DNA from: UBA7455 sp026713185
GTDB lineage: Bacteria > Pseudomonadota > Gammaproteobacteria > Pseudomonadales > Azotimanducaceae
DNA: 64,000 nucleotides
Direction of reading: 5' to 3'
Assembly: GCA_963665785.1 (NCBI GenBank)
Contig: OY762456.1
Location: 2,232,001-2,296,000 of the forward strand
In this document: positions 17,999 to 26,693 of the stretch, one piece after another
How the letters are laid out: each line of letters opens with the position of its first letter
How positions within the stretch are numbered: position 1 is the stretch's first letter
Notes under the pieces: generated by a model
Database searches by the model: none
Told to the model about the DNA's origin: nothing
Seen by the model: the letters and a program-made list of their open reading frames with translations, nothing else
Translations under genes and position numbers: made by a program

Positions 17999-18883
17999 AT
18001 GCCGGCAGCCGGAAAACTCGTAATTGGTATATCCAGCAGTGCTTTATTCGATCTGGAGGAAAGTGATCGAGTGTTTCGCGAAGATGGACTGAAGACCTAT
18101 ACGGAGTACCAGCGAGCACGTGAAGATGATCCGCTGGCTCCGGGAGATGCATTTCCACTCGTACGGAAACTATTGCATCTCAATGACATTCTTGAACAAC
18201 CGGGGCGTGTTGAAGTAATTCTGTTGTCACGCAATACAGCAGATACCGGTCTCAGGATTTTTAATTCCATCGAGCATCATGACCTGACTATCCTGCGCGC
18301 AGCCTTTACGGGAGGTTCGGCGCCATATCGGTATATGCGGCCTTTTGGGTGTCACCTCTTTTTATCCACGAATCCCAGTGACGTAAGCGAAGTATTGGCA
18401 AACAGTATGGCGGCGGCCAGTATTCTACCGACACCGCCGGAATTTCAGCCTGGAGAAGGATTGCACTTTGCCTTTGACGGCGATGCCGTTATCTTTTCTG
18501 ATGAGGCAGAGAAGATATATCTGCAGGATGGTCTCACAGCCTTTGCCACCAGTGAGCGTGAATCCGCTGATGAACCGCTCACGGGTGGTCCCTTCAAACC
18601 GTTTCTGTTTGAATTACAAAGATTGCAGTCGGAATTTCCAAATGACTGTCCGATACGTACCGCACTGGTGACTGCGAGAGCAGCGCCTGCGCATGCAAGA
18701 GTTATCAAAACCCTTCGCGCCTGGAATATTCGGCTGGATGAGTCCTTATTCCTGGGAGGGATGAACAAAACTGAATTCCTCCAGGCATATGGTGCAGATG
18801 TATTTTTCGACGATCAGGCAGAACATTGCAGGTTGGCGAGTGAATTCATTCCTGCGGGCCATGTAGTAGTGGAGCGGACATGA
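17999..18883 (+). CDS. Cytosolic 5'-nucleotidase family protein
   Basis: About 294 residues from the ATG at 17999. The family (Pfam 5-nucleotidase) dephosphorylates nucleoside monophosphates. Its hallmark is visible at the N-terminus: GISSSALFDLEESDRVFREDGL. Later come FAFDGDAVIFSDEAEKIY, the HAD-like catalytic region, and VFFDDQAEHC near the end. Starts further upstream (17894, 17981) are open, but only the region from about 17981 onward resembles the family. The gap to the transcarbamylase gene is 14 bases, so the two are probably cotranscribed. Confidence 0.85.
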   Translation: MPAAGKLVIGISSSALFDLEESDRVFREDGLKTYTEYQRAREDDPLAPGDAFPLVRKLLHLNDILEQPGRVEVILLSRNTADTGLRIFNSIEHHDLTILRAAFTGGSAPYRYMRPFGCHLFLSTNPSDVSEVLANSMAAASILPTPPEFQPGEGLHFAFDGDAVIFSDEAEKIYLQDGLTAFATSERESADEPLTGGPFKPFLFELQRLQSEFPNDCPIRTALVTARAAPAHARVIKTLRAWNIRLDESLFLGGMNKTEFLQAYGADVFFDDQAEHCRLASEFIPAGHVVVERT

Positions 18884-18897
18884 AAGGGACCAGATAA

Positions 18898-19824
18898 ATG
18901 CGGCATATACCGAACCTCAAAGATCTGACCTCTGCGGAACTACAGGTAATCCTGGAGAAGGCATTGGAAATCAAGGCTAATCCTGGAGACTTCAGAAATC
19001 TTCTTGAGGGTGAGTCCCTTGCGATGATTTTTCAGAAAACCTCTACCCGGACAAGAGTTTCCTTTGAGGTTGCGATGACAGAACTCGGGGGACATGGAAT
19101 ATACATCGACTGGGCAACATCCAATTTTGTCCTTTCCGGCATTGAATACGAGACTGAATATCTGTCACGGAATGTGAGCAGTATTATGGCGCGCCTGCTG
19201 CACCACAGTGACCTTCTCAGGATAATCAGCGGAAGCCAGGTACCGGTCATCAACGGCTGCTGTGAAAAATTTCATCCCTGTCAGGCATTGACGGATGTGT
19301 TGACCATGATGGAACACCATGAGGGTGATATTACATCTGCTCGTCTTGTCTATGTCGGAGTGCAAAACAACGTGTCCAATTCCCTCGTTATCCTATGCAG
19401 TAAACTGGGTATCAGCCTGACATTGGCGACACCGGATGAAATTGACAACGGTGAGACCCGGGACGCGGATGTCCAGGATATTATCAGGAACTCAGCCGTG
19501 ATTACGCACACGATTGATCCCGTCATTGCCATACAGGAAGCCGACTTTGTGTATACCGATACCTGGATCGACATGCAGTATTTCAACGATCCGGATCACG
19601 AAGTAGAGAAGCTGGCAAGACTTGAAAAGATGATGCCTTATCAGATTAACGAAAAGCTGTTGGCAGGTCTGGACTGCAGGATCATGCACGACATGCCAAT
19701 CCACGACGGATTTGAAATTACATCCGACATGGTCTATGACGACCGATCGATTATTTTCCAACAGGCGGAGAACCGGTTACATGCCCAGAAGGGCCTGTTA
19801 TGGTGGGTTTATCAGCAGGCTTAA
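18898..19824 (+). CDS. argF: ArgF-like carbamoyltransferase (ornithine carbamoyltransferase family)
   Basis: This 308-residue transcarbamylase has an intact carbamoyl-phosphate site: FQKTSTRTRVSFE and KFHPCQALTD. Two regions that bind the second substrate in classical ornithine carbamoyltransferase differ. The SMG loop position reads TDTWIDMQ, and the HCLP tetrad reads HDMP (in MHDMPIHDGFEI). It may be a divergent ornithine carbamoyltransferase or may act on another amine. The C-terminal QAENRLHAQKGLLWW is typical of the family. Its 3' end overlaps that of the convergent glcF by 74 bases. Confidence 0.8.
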   Translation: MRHIPNLKDLTSAELQVILEKALEIKANPGDFRNLLEGESLAMIFQKTSTRTRVSFEVAMTELGGHGIYIDWATSNFVLSGIEYETEYLSRNVSSIMARLLHHSDLLRIISGSQVPVINGCCEKFHPCQALTDVLTMMEHHEGDITSARLVYVGVQNNVSNSLVILCSKLGISLTLATPDEIDNGETRDADVQDIIRNSAVITHTIDPVIAIQEADFVYTDTWIDMQYFNDPDHEVEKLARLEKMMPYQINEKLLAGLDCRIMHDMPIHDGFEITSDMVYDDRSIIFQQAENRLHAQKGLLWWVYQQA

Positions 19825-21064
19825 AAGTTGATGAACCTGGTGGTGAACCACCTGTGCCGGGTTGCGATAGCTGTTGAAGCAACTCTGTCCAGTGCATCAC
19901 AGGCGTTTTCGTACCCGTTTGCAGATGTAACTGGCAACCTATATTCGCGGTGAGAATGACATCTGGCTGGTACTCCTGCAGTGCACCTAATTTTTGGTCT
20001 CTCAATTGACGGGACATATCCGGTTGCATGATGGAATATGTACCTGCCGAACCGCAGCAAAGATGACCATTTATGACGGGTAGTAATTCAATTCCTGTAT
20101 TCTTCAGTATTTTTTCAATAACCCCGTTGAGATTCTGCCCATGCTGCAGTGAGCAGGGTATGTGCAGTGCAGCCCTGATGACCTCGTTGGTACGACAGTT
20201 GATGGGCTTGTCAACAAGCAGTTCACTAATATCCCTGACCTTCCCGGCTACGGCCCGGGCTTTGGTTTCAGAAGGATCTCCTTTCAGAATATCGGGATAA
20301 TCCTTCAGTGTCAGGCCACAACCACTGGCCGATGACACGATCGCCTCGATATCATCAAGCCGGGGGTAAAGCTGATCAATCAACCTGCGCATACGTTGCT
20401 TCCCGGTTTTGTGCCCGGAAAGATGATAATCCAGAGCACCGCAGCAACCTTCGGATGCCAGGTATTCCACTGCAATATTCTGTTGATCCAGCAATATCGT
20501 AATCGCGCGATTGACATTGGGTGTTGCTGCCCGCTGAACACACCCCTGTAACAGAATGACGCGCTTTTCATGACTGCCGGGATTCACAGGCAGTAATGCC
20601 TTTGCTTCCGGTACTTTTTCGGCAAGAAAAGCGGGTAGAACGGGTTTTAGAAACTGACCAAGTCTGAGCAATGGCAGGAAAATCCCGGGTCGGGGTACAA
20701 CAAACCTTAACAAGTGTGAGATCAGAGCCTGTGTAACCGGTCTGTTTACCCGGGTTGCAGGGAGTTCTCTGGCAATATCCAGTAGCCGTCCGTACTGAAC
20801 GCCGGAGGGGCAGGTGGTCTCACAGGATCGACACGTAAGACAGCGGTCAAGATGCGCCAACGGTTTTTGGTCGATAACATTTTCTTCCAGCAGGTTCTTG
20901 ATCAGATAGATTCTTCCCCTGGGTCCATCAAGTTCATCCCCGGTAATCTGATAGGTAGGGCAGGTTGCCGTACAGAATCCACAGTGTACACAACTTCGCA
21001 GGATGTCATCTGCTTCCCGTACCTGCAGCATGTCCTTGAGATCAGTGTGAATACTGGTCTGCAC
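19751..21064 (-). CDS. glcF: Glycolate oxidase iron-sulfur subunit GlcF
   Basis: This is the electron-transfer subunit of membrane-associated glycolate oxidase, which oxidises glycolate to glyoxylate. Two ferredoxin-like cluster motifs are visible: CVHCGFCTATCP (residues about 25-36) and CLTCRSCETTCPSG. Two later CCG-type cysteine motifs (SEGCCGALDYH and HLCCGSAGTYS) follow. The start at 21064 lies inside the end of glcE, a 23-base overlap that suggests translational coupling. At 437 residues it is about 30 longer than E. coli GlcF. The extra Pro/Gly-rich tail is encoded on the strand opposite the 3' end of the argF-like gene. Confidence 0.93.
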   Translation of the reverse strand: MQTSIHTDLKDMLQVREADDILRSCVHCGFCTATCPTYQITGDELDGPRGRIYLIKNLLEENVIDQKPLAHLDRCLTCRSCETTCPSGVQYGRLLDIARELPATRVNRPVTQALISHLLRFVVPRPGIFLPLLRLGQFLKPVLPAFLAEKVPEAKALLPVNPGSHEKRVILLQGCVQRAATPNVNRAITILLDQQNIAVEYLASEGCCGALDYHLSGHKTGKQRMRRLIDQLYPRLDDIEAIVSSASGCGLTLKDYPDILKGDPSETKARAVAGKVRDISELLVDKPINCRTNEVIRAALHIPCSLQHGQNLNGVIEKILKNTGIELLPVINGHLCCGSAGTYSIMQPDMSRQLRDQKLGALQEYQPDVILTANIGCQLHLQTGTKTPVMHWTELLQQLSQPGTGGSPPGSSTFKPADKPTITGPSGHVTGSPPVGK

Positions 21065-22076
21065 TGGATCTCCATGTCAGTCTGTCGGGGTTGAAGATCC
21101 CCCGGGGGTCGAAGTGTTGTTTCAGGTTTCTGTGAATTCGTGCAACTACCGGGTCCAAAGGATGAAATCGATTTCGCTGCATGGCGTCACTTGAACGGAA
21201 TAGCGTCGCATGTCCTTTTGTTATAATCTGATGCGGATCATCTGTCGGGTCGGCAACCCAGCGCAGTGCGCCACCCCATTCAATGACGCTTGCCTGCGTC
21301 AGATATTCGGAGGCAGACTGTGGAACCGATATACGCCAGAGGTTTCGCCCATGTTGCAACACCGGTAACTGATGATTGTTGATTTCATGCCAGAGCGAGT
21401 TATCCAATTTGTCACCGTCAATGCCTGACCTGTCATTGACCCTGATATAAAGATTTTTTTCGAGATTTGCATGTGCACTGAGGCCAATCGACGCACTGAA
21501 TAACTTGTTGATCCGATTTCGAAAGTCATCGGGACAGACCCGCAGCGTAACCTCGGACTCCGGTCTGGGTAACACTTTGAGGCTTATATCCAGAATCAAA
21601 CCCAGTGTTCCCATAGCTCCCACCACAAGTCGGGATACGTCATAACCCGCAACGTTTTTCATTACCTGGCCACCAAAAGACAGCACCTTTGCCTGCCCCG
21701 TAAGTAATGTTACGCCAAGGACAAAGTCCCGAACGGCGCCGGACCAGGGCCTTCTGGGGCCGGACAGACCTGCTGCGACGACACCACCAATGGTTGCTTT
21801 ACCACCGAAATCCGGTGGTTCAAAAGGCAGCATCTGACCATTTTCATCAAGTAATTTCTGAACTTCAAAAAGTGGTGTCCCGGATCTTACCCGGATCATC
21901 AGTTCTTCCGGTACATAGTCAATGACACCTGTGTGGGACTGAGTATCCAGTTCTCTGCAAGCAGCCACAGCCGGATTCCCATAAAAGGCCTTGCTGTTAC
22001 CACCCCTTATCCACAACGGTATGCCATCTGCCAAAGCATGGGATACCTCTGCCTGCAGAATGTCGGTAGTATCCAT
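21042..22076 (-). CDS. glcE: Glycolate oxidase FAD-binding subunit GlcE
   Basis: This 344-residue PCMH-type FAD protein has PLWIRGGNSKAFYG and GGVVAAGLSGPRRPWSGAVRD, typical of GlcE. It forms the glycolate oxidase complex with GlcD and GlcF. The start at 22076 is set by the overlapping stop-start TGATG with glcD. An upstream in-frame ATG at 22145 lies inside glcD and is less likely. Confidence 0.93.
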   Translation of the reverse strand: MDTTDILQAEVSHALADGIPLWIRGGNSKAFYGNPAVAACRELDTQSHTGVIDYVPEELMIRVRSGTPLFEVQKLLDENGQMLPFEPPDFGGKATIGGVVAAGLSGPRRPWSGAVRDFVLGVTLLTGQAKVLSFGGQVMKNVAGYDVSRLVVGAMGTLGLILDISLKVLPRPESEVTLRVCPDDFRNRINKLFSASIGLSAHANLEKNLYIRVNDRSGIDGDKLDNSLWHEINNHQLPVLQHGRNLWRISVPQSASEYLTQASVIEWGGALRWVADPTDDPHQIITKGHATLFRSSDAMQRNRFHPLDPVVARIHRNLKQHFDPRGIFNPDRLTWRSSADQYSH

Positions 22077-23533
22077 CAGAATCGTTCCAGATTCGGATGT
22101 TTTTCTGCGCCTGTGTGAACATGCATCGCCCCGAATTCCGCACATCGACTGAGTGTGGGTACGGCTTTACCGGGATTAAGTGTGCCGTATTCATCAAAAC
22201 TGGATTTAACGCCATGGAATAGCTGCAGTTCGTCTTCACTGAATTGAATACACATCTGATCGATCTTCTCCACGCCTACTCCATGCTCTCCGGTAATCGT
22301 ACCGCCACTGGCAATACAGAGTTCAAGAATTCTGGTGCCAATTGTTTCTGCACGCTGCAACTCATCCTGTTTATTTGCATCGTAGAGTATCAACGGGTGC
22401 AGATTACCATCGCCAGCGTGGAAAACATTAGCGACAGGAAGAGAGAATGTCCGTGATAATTCAGAGATTGCCGTCAATACGTGGGGAAGTTCACGCCTCG
22501 GAATGGTGCCATCCATGCAATAATAATCCGGTGAAATACGACCTACTGCCGGGAATGCAGACTTTCTACCCTTCCACAGCCGCAGACGATCGGTTTCTTC
22601 CCACGCTGTCATTATTTTTGATGCACCATTATTGTCCAGAATTCCAGTCAGTTTCTGATGCTGGGCTTCCAGTTCAAGTTGATTGCCATCCAGTTCACAC
22701 AACAACATTGCCGCGGTGTCCGTTGGATAACCTGCATGAACATAGGCTTCAACGGCCTCAATGGCCAACTGGTCCATCATTTCCAGTCCTGCCGGCAAAA
22801 TTCCACTGCCTATAATTTTTCCAACACTTGTTGCTGCCGCTTCGACTTCTGCAAATGCGGCAAGCACCACGCAAATCGCAGGTGGTTTCGGGAGCAGTTT
22901 TACCGTTACCTCCACTACAATTCCCAGCATGCCTTCAGACCCGTGCATCAGAGCCAGCAAATCGAATCCTGGAGCATCCATCGCGTCACTACCCAGTTCG
23001 TACAGTTCTCCTGATGGAGAGACAATCTTCAGTTTGATGACATTATGGACTGTCAACCCGTATTTCAGGCAATGTACACCGCCGGAATTCTCCGCTACGT
23101 TGCCGCCGATCGTGCAGGCAATCTGTGAAGATGGGTCCGGGGCATAATAAAGCCCAAGGTGCGCAACTGCATCCGAGATCGAAAGGTTGGTGACTCCCGG
23201 CTGTACGCGTGCCCTTAATTCAGCTTCATTCACTTCCAGAATCCTGTTGAATTTTGCGAGGCTGAGCAGTACTCCCTCGCTATGGGGCATGGCGCCTCCG
23301 GATAAACCGGTGCCGGCCCCCCGGGCAACGACGGGTATTCCCTGTGTATTGCACAACTGGACAATAGCCTGTACCTGGGTTACCGTGGATGGCAATACCA
23401 CTATCCAGGGTGTTTGTTTCCTGGCGGTAAGGCCATCTGTCTCATAAACCCTGAGACGCGCCGTATCCGTGATCATGTCTTCACCACAGATACCACGGAG
23501 TTGGCGTATGAATACTGATTTACCTTCGGTCAT
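22076..23533 (-). CDS. glcD: Glycolate oxidase catalytic subunit GlcD
   Basis: This 485-residue FAD-linked oxidase oxidises glycolate (and D-lactate) with electrons passed through GlcF. The FAD-binding PCMH domain has PVVARGAGTGLSGGAMP and GGNVAENSGGVHCLKYG. The C-terminal oxidase domain has the metal-site FHAGDGNLHPLI and GEHGVGVEK. It is the first gene of a tight minus-strand glcDEF operon. No regulator (GlcC) or glycolate permease lies in the window. The nearby gph-like phosphatase could supply glycolate. Confidence 0.95.
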   Translation of the reverse strand: MTEGKSVFIRQLRGICGEDMITDTARLRVYETDGLTARKQTPWIVVLPSTVTQVQAIVQLCNTQGIPVVARGAGTGLSGGAMPHSEGVLLSLAKFNRILEVNEAELRARVQPGVTNLSISDAVAHLGLYYAPDPSSQIACTIGGNVAENSGGVHCLKYGLTVHNVIKLKIVSPSGELYELGSDAMDAPGFDLLALMHGSEGMLGIVVEVTVKLLPKPPAICVVLAAFAEVEAAATSVGKIIGSGILPAGLEMMDQLAIEAVEAYVHAGYPTDTAAMLLCELDGNQLELEAQHQKLTGILDNNGASKIMTAWEETDRLRLWKGRKSAFPAVGRISPDYYCMDGTIPRRELPHVLTAISELSRTFSLPVANVFHAGDGNLHPLILYDANKQDELQRAETIGTRILELCIASGGTITGEHGVGVEKIDQMCIQFSEDELQLFHGVKSSFDEYGTLNPGKAVPTLSRCAEFGAMHVHTGAEKHPNLERF

Positions 23534-23645
23534 CGACTGATCCCGGGTATAAACAGGTGAAAGTATACTTCATAGGGACCGCCGGCTGACAATGACTCGG
23601 TCCAAACCTATAATCGACCCTATACGATATAAAATGGAATAGACT

Positions 23646-24758
23646 GTGACAATCAATTCGATGGAAGAAATTCTGGAGGACTTCCGGCAGGGACGGATGG
23701 TCCTGATCATGGATGACGAGAATCGTGAAAACGAAGGCGATCTTGTGATTGCCGCAGAAGTCGTTGCTCCGGAACACATCACTTTTTTTGCTCGACATGC
23801 CTGTGGGCTGATATGCCTGACCATTACAGAAGAAAGGGCCCGGCAACTTAATCTGCCTCTGATGGTGGAGCATAATAATTCTCTTCACGAGACCAATTTC
23901 ACGGTTTCCATTGAAGCTGCCGAAGGTATCACCACGGGGATTTCCGCAGCGGACAGAGCAAGGACTGTGCGCACCGCTGTTGCCAGGAATGCGCAAGCGT
24001 CTGAACTGGTCATGCCTGGTCATGTCTTTCCTTTAATCGCCTCAAGGGGGGGGGTGCTTACTCGTGCGGGTCATACGGAGGCAGGTTGTGATCTGGCACG
24101 AATGTCCGGTTACGAGCCTTCTGCTGTCATCTGTGAAGTCATGAACGAAGATGGGTCAATGGCGCAACGTCCGGAACTGGAGCACTTTGCAGAACGTCAT
24201 AACATCAAGATCGGTACGATTGCCGATCTTATCCAGTACCGTACTCTTTATGACAAGACCATCGAGTTGAAAGACGAGCGCCCGGTTATGACTGCCAAGG
24301 GTGAATTTGCTCTCAGAACCTACACTGACAAGGTGTCTGAATGCGTACATTATGCGTTGATCAGAGGTGATGTCTGTGAAGATGAGCCATGTCTGGTTCG
24401 TGTCCAGGTTCTCAATACACTTCGCGATATTCTACAGAGCGAAAGACCCGGATTTAAAAAAACCTGGTCTCTTCATGATTCAATGTCCAGAATCGCAGAA
24501 GAAGGAAAGGGGGTGCTTGTCATTGTGGGTCAGGAACCTTCGCAGGAAGAGTCTCTGGCTCAGATCAGTCATTTTCCAGAAGTGCCTCCTGTTCAGCGTC
24601 ATAACAATGAAGTTGGCGTGTACCGGGTTGTCGGTACAGGCAGCCAGATTCTGAGGGATATTGGTGTGGGAAAAATGCGGCTGCTCAGCTCACCGACACG
24701 ATTCAATGCCATTTCAGGATTTCATCTTGAAGTGGTCGAGTTTGTAGAGAATTGTTAG
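23646..24758 (+). CDS. ribB: 3,4-dihydroxy-2-butanone-4-phosphate synthase with degenerate RibA-like C-terminus
   Basis: Residues 1-200 are a complete DHBP synthase (RibB), which makes the four-carbon riboflavin precursor from ribulose 5-phosphate. Its motifs are DDENRENEGDL, HTEAGCDLARMSG and EVMNEDGSMAQR. Residues 205-370 follow the fold of GTP cyclohydrolase II but lack its zinc cysteines (LTGD...LRCDCG). This half is therefore probably not catalytic, as in other proteobacterial RibBX proteins. A GTG start at 23646 is preferred because GGAAT lies just upstream; an ATG at 23661 has no such site. No FMN riboswitch fits in the gap to glcD. Confidence 0.9.
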   Translation: MTINSMEEILEDFRQGRMVLIMDDENRENEGDLVIAAEVVAPEHITFFARHACGLICLTITEERARQLNLPLMVEHNNSLHETNFTVSIEAAEGITTGISAADRARTVRTAVARNAQASELVMPGHVFPLIASRGGVLTRAGHTEAGCDLARMSGYEPSAVICEVMNEDGSMAQRPELEHFAERHNIKIGTIADLIQYRTLYDKTIELKDERPVMTAKGEFALRTYTDKVSECVHYALIRGDVCEDEPCLVRVQVLNTLRDILQSERPGFKKTWSLHDSMSRIAEEGKGVLVIVGQEPSQEESLAQISHFPEVPPVQRHNNEVGVYRVVGTGSQILRDIGVGKMRLLSSPTRFNAISGFHLEVVEFVENC

Positions 24759-26434
24759 TTGACAACCCTTGCATAGGTGTAATCCGGGTCCTGGCCAATG
24801 ACACGCCGGACCACACCTTTCAAGTCAGGATGCTGAATATAGGCAGAGCCGGTTTCTGCAACCGGCAGCACAGGCACATCCTGAAGCAGGATATCCTGTA
24901 AAACGGCCGCTGCATCCATTCTTTGTCTGGTATCCGACGCTCCCTGTAACACGCGTACATGGTGATCATATTCCGGATTAACATAATTTCCGCGATTGTT
25001 ATGGTTCCATGAGGCCTGCAAGTCAGCATAGGTCATGATGTCATCAAAATCCGGATACCAACTCGAAACGGCAATGTCGAATTGACCCTTTCTGGATTTA
25101 TCGAGATATTGTTTTAAAGTCTGTTGATCAACCTTGACTCTCAGACCGAGGGATTGATACAAAAGCCCCTGAAAGAATTCAGCAACCTTCGCCCCCGTGG
25201 GAGATGCTACCGACAATAAGGTTACTTCAGGGATGGTGTTAACGCCCAGGTCCTGCTGTAGTTCCCGGATCAGTTGCCGGCCATGTTCAATGTCCACTTC
25301 GTTTGGAGGTACTGGATATTCATCAGCAAATTTACCCTGAACGCCGCGCAACCAACTTGGGAAAAAACTATAAGCTGGCTGGTATCCGGGTATGGCTATC
25401 ACTCTGTTGACGAATGTTTCCGGATCAAATACAGACTGTATGGCTTGCCGAAGTTTTTTGTGTCTGGTGATACTGGTATCAATCATATTAAAACGTAGGT
25501 AAGAGAGACCACCTGATTGAAACGTGCGCAGTCTTAATCCCAGGGCTGAAGCATCCTTCACCGTTTCAGCACCCAGTCGGACCAGGGCAATCCTGTTGTC
25601 CACGAAGAGATTGAGGCGGGTTCGATTGTCTTCAGTGATGTAACCGATATTGATTTCCTGCAGGGTGATATTGTTCCGGTCCCAGTAATTCGGGTTTTTC
25701 CGCAATCGAAGATTGGCGCTGTGCGTCCAATGGGTCAGTTGGAAGGGTCCATTGGCCAGCAGTCTGTGTGCATCGGCACCATATTGCTTCCCAGCCGCTT
25801 CGTAGAACGAACGTTTAATTGGGAAAAAAGTAGCATGCGGCATCAGACCAGGACAATAACCACAGGGAAATTCGAAATCAATCTGAAGTGTCCGGTTATC
25901 GATTGCCTTGATTCCCAGGGCAGACGGTGGCAGTTCACCCTTCTGTATCTGTTCCGCATTTTTTATCGGATACATGATGGCTGCAAAAGGGGCAGCTTCC
26001 AGTGGGTCGTTAACCCGTTGCCAGGCAAAGACAAAGTCATCAGCACTGATGGGAGAATCATCGGACCAGCGTGCCCCCGGTCTCAATTTGAACAGAATGC
26101 CCGTTGGTGTTGTCTCCCAGGATTCTGCTACCCCGGGAACTAGTCGGCCATGACGGTCATAACGAAGCAGCCCTTCATTGGTGTGTCCGATGATGAAGAA
26201 ACTGACCAGGTCGGTCATTCGAATGGTATTAAGGCTGGGCGGTTCCTGGGTCAGTGCAACTGTAATGGTCTGGTCTTTAAAATTCACCGCGTCAGCAATC
26301 ACATTTCCGGACAATACCAGCATTCCCGCGGTGAAAATCCGCAATACATTGTTCCAAACCACAGTTTTGATCCCTGTTCCATAAAGCGGGGACAGTTTAC
26401 CCATGTTGGAAACAACCGGAAAGTCACCATGCAA
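24755..26434 (-). CDS. Periplasmic peptide-binding protein (SBP family 5, OppA/MppA-like)
   Basis: This 559-residue extracellular solute-binding protein should capture oligopeptides in the periplasm. An N-terminal signal peptide is visible (VLRIFTAGMLVLSGNVIADA, residues about 30-49). The mature part has the family core: EPPSLNTIRMTD, EGLLRYDRHGRLVPGVAESWE and DDFVFAWQRVNDP. Starts at 26434 or 26404 are both possible. The gene stands alone, with no permease or ATPase genes adjacent, so it may work with a transporter encoded elsewhere, perhaps the one at 55.7-61.8 kb. Its stop overlaps the convergent ribB stop by 4 bases. Confidence 0.87.
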   Translation of the reverse strand: MHGDFPVVSNMGKLSPLYGTGIKTVVWNNVLRIFTAGMLVLSGNVIADAVNFKDQTITVALTQEPPSLNTIRMTDLVSFFIIGHTNEGLLRYDRHGRLVPGVAESWETTPTGILFKLRPGARWSDDSPISADDFVFAWQRVNDPLEAAPFAAIMYPIKNAEQIQKGELPPSALGIKAIDNRTLQIDFEFPCGYCPGLMPHATFFPIKRSFYEAAGKQYGADAHRLLANGPFQLTHWTHSANLRLRKNPNYWDRNNITLQEINIGYITEDNRTRLNLFVDNRIALVRLGAETVKDASALGLRLRTFQSGGLSYLRFNMIDTSITRHKKLRQAIQSVFDPETFVNRVIAIPGYQPAYSFFPSWLRGVQGKFADEYPVPPNEVDIEHGRQLIRELQQDLGVNTIPEVTLLSVASPTGAKVAEFFQGLLYQSLGLRVKVDQQTLKQYLDKSRKGQFDIAVSSWYPDFDDIMTYADLQASWNHNNRGNYVNPEYDHHVRVLQGASDTRQRMDAAAVLQDILLQDVPVLPVAETGSAYIQHPDLKGVVRRVIGQDPDYTYARVVN

Positions 26435-26693
26435 TCGGGGTTTCGATTTCTTAAATTGGAATCTTGACAGCCACTACCACTGCTTCTTTCGCTGGTTTTC
26501 CCCTTATCTGAACGGGAAACGATTAAAAACCATTTAGAACGAGCAGCACTTATGGAGTTCTGTTATAACGAATGGTAAATTGAAATCGCTGTCGCGGAGC
26601 AATCAGTCCGGCTTACCTGGATTTTATTCGCCATGATTGATGAGAGTCCTGTCCTTCAGGATGTAGAGAAACCACAGGAATGAGGATAACAAA

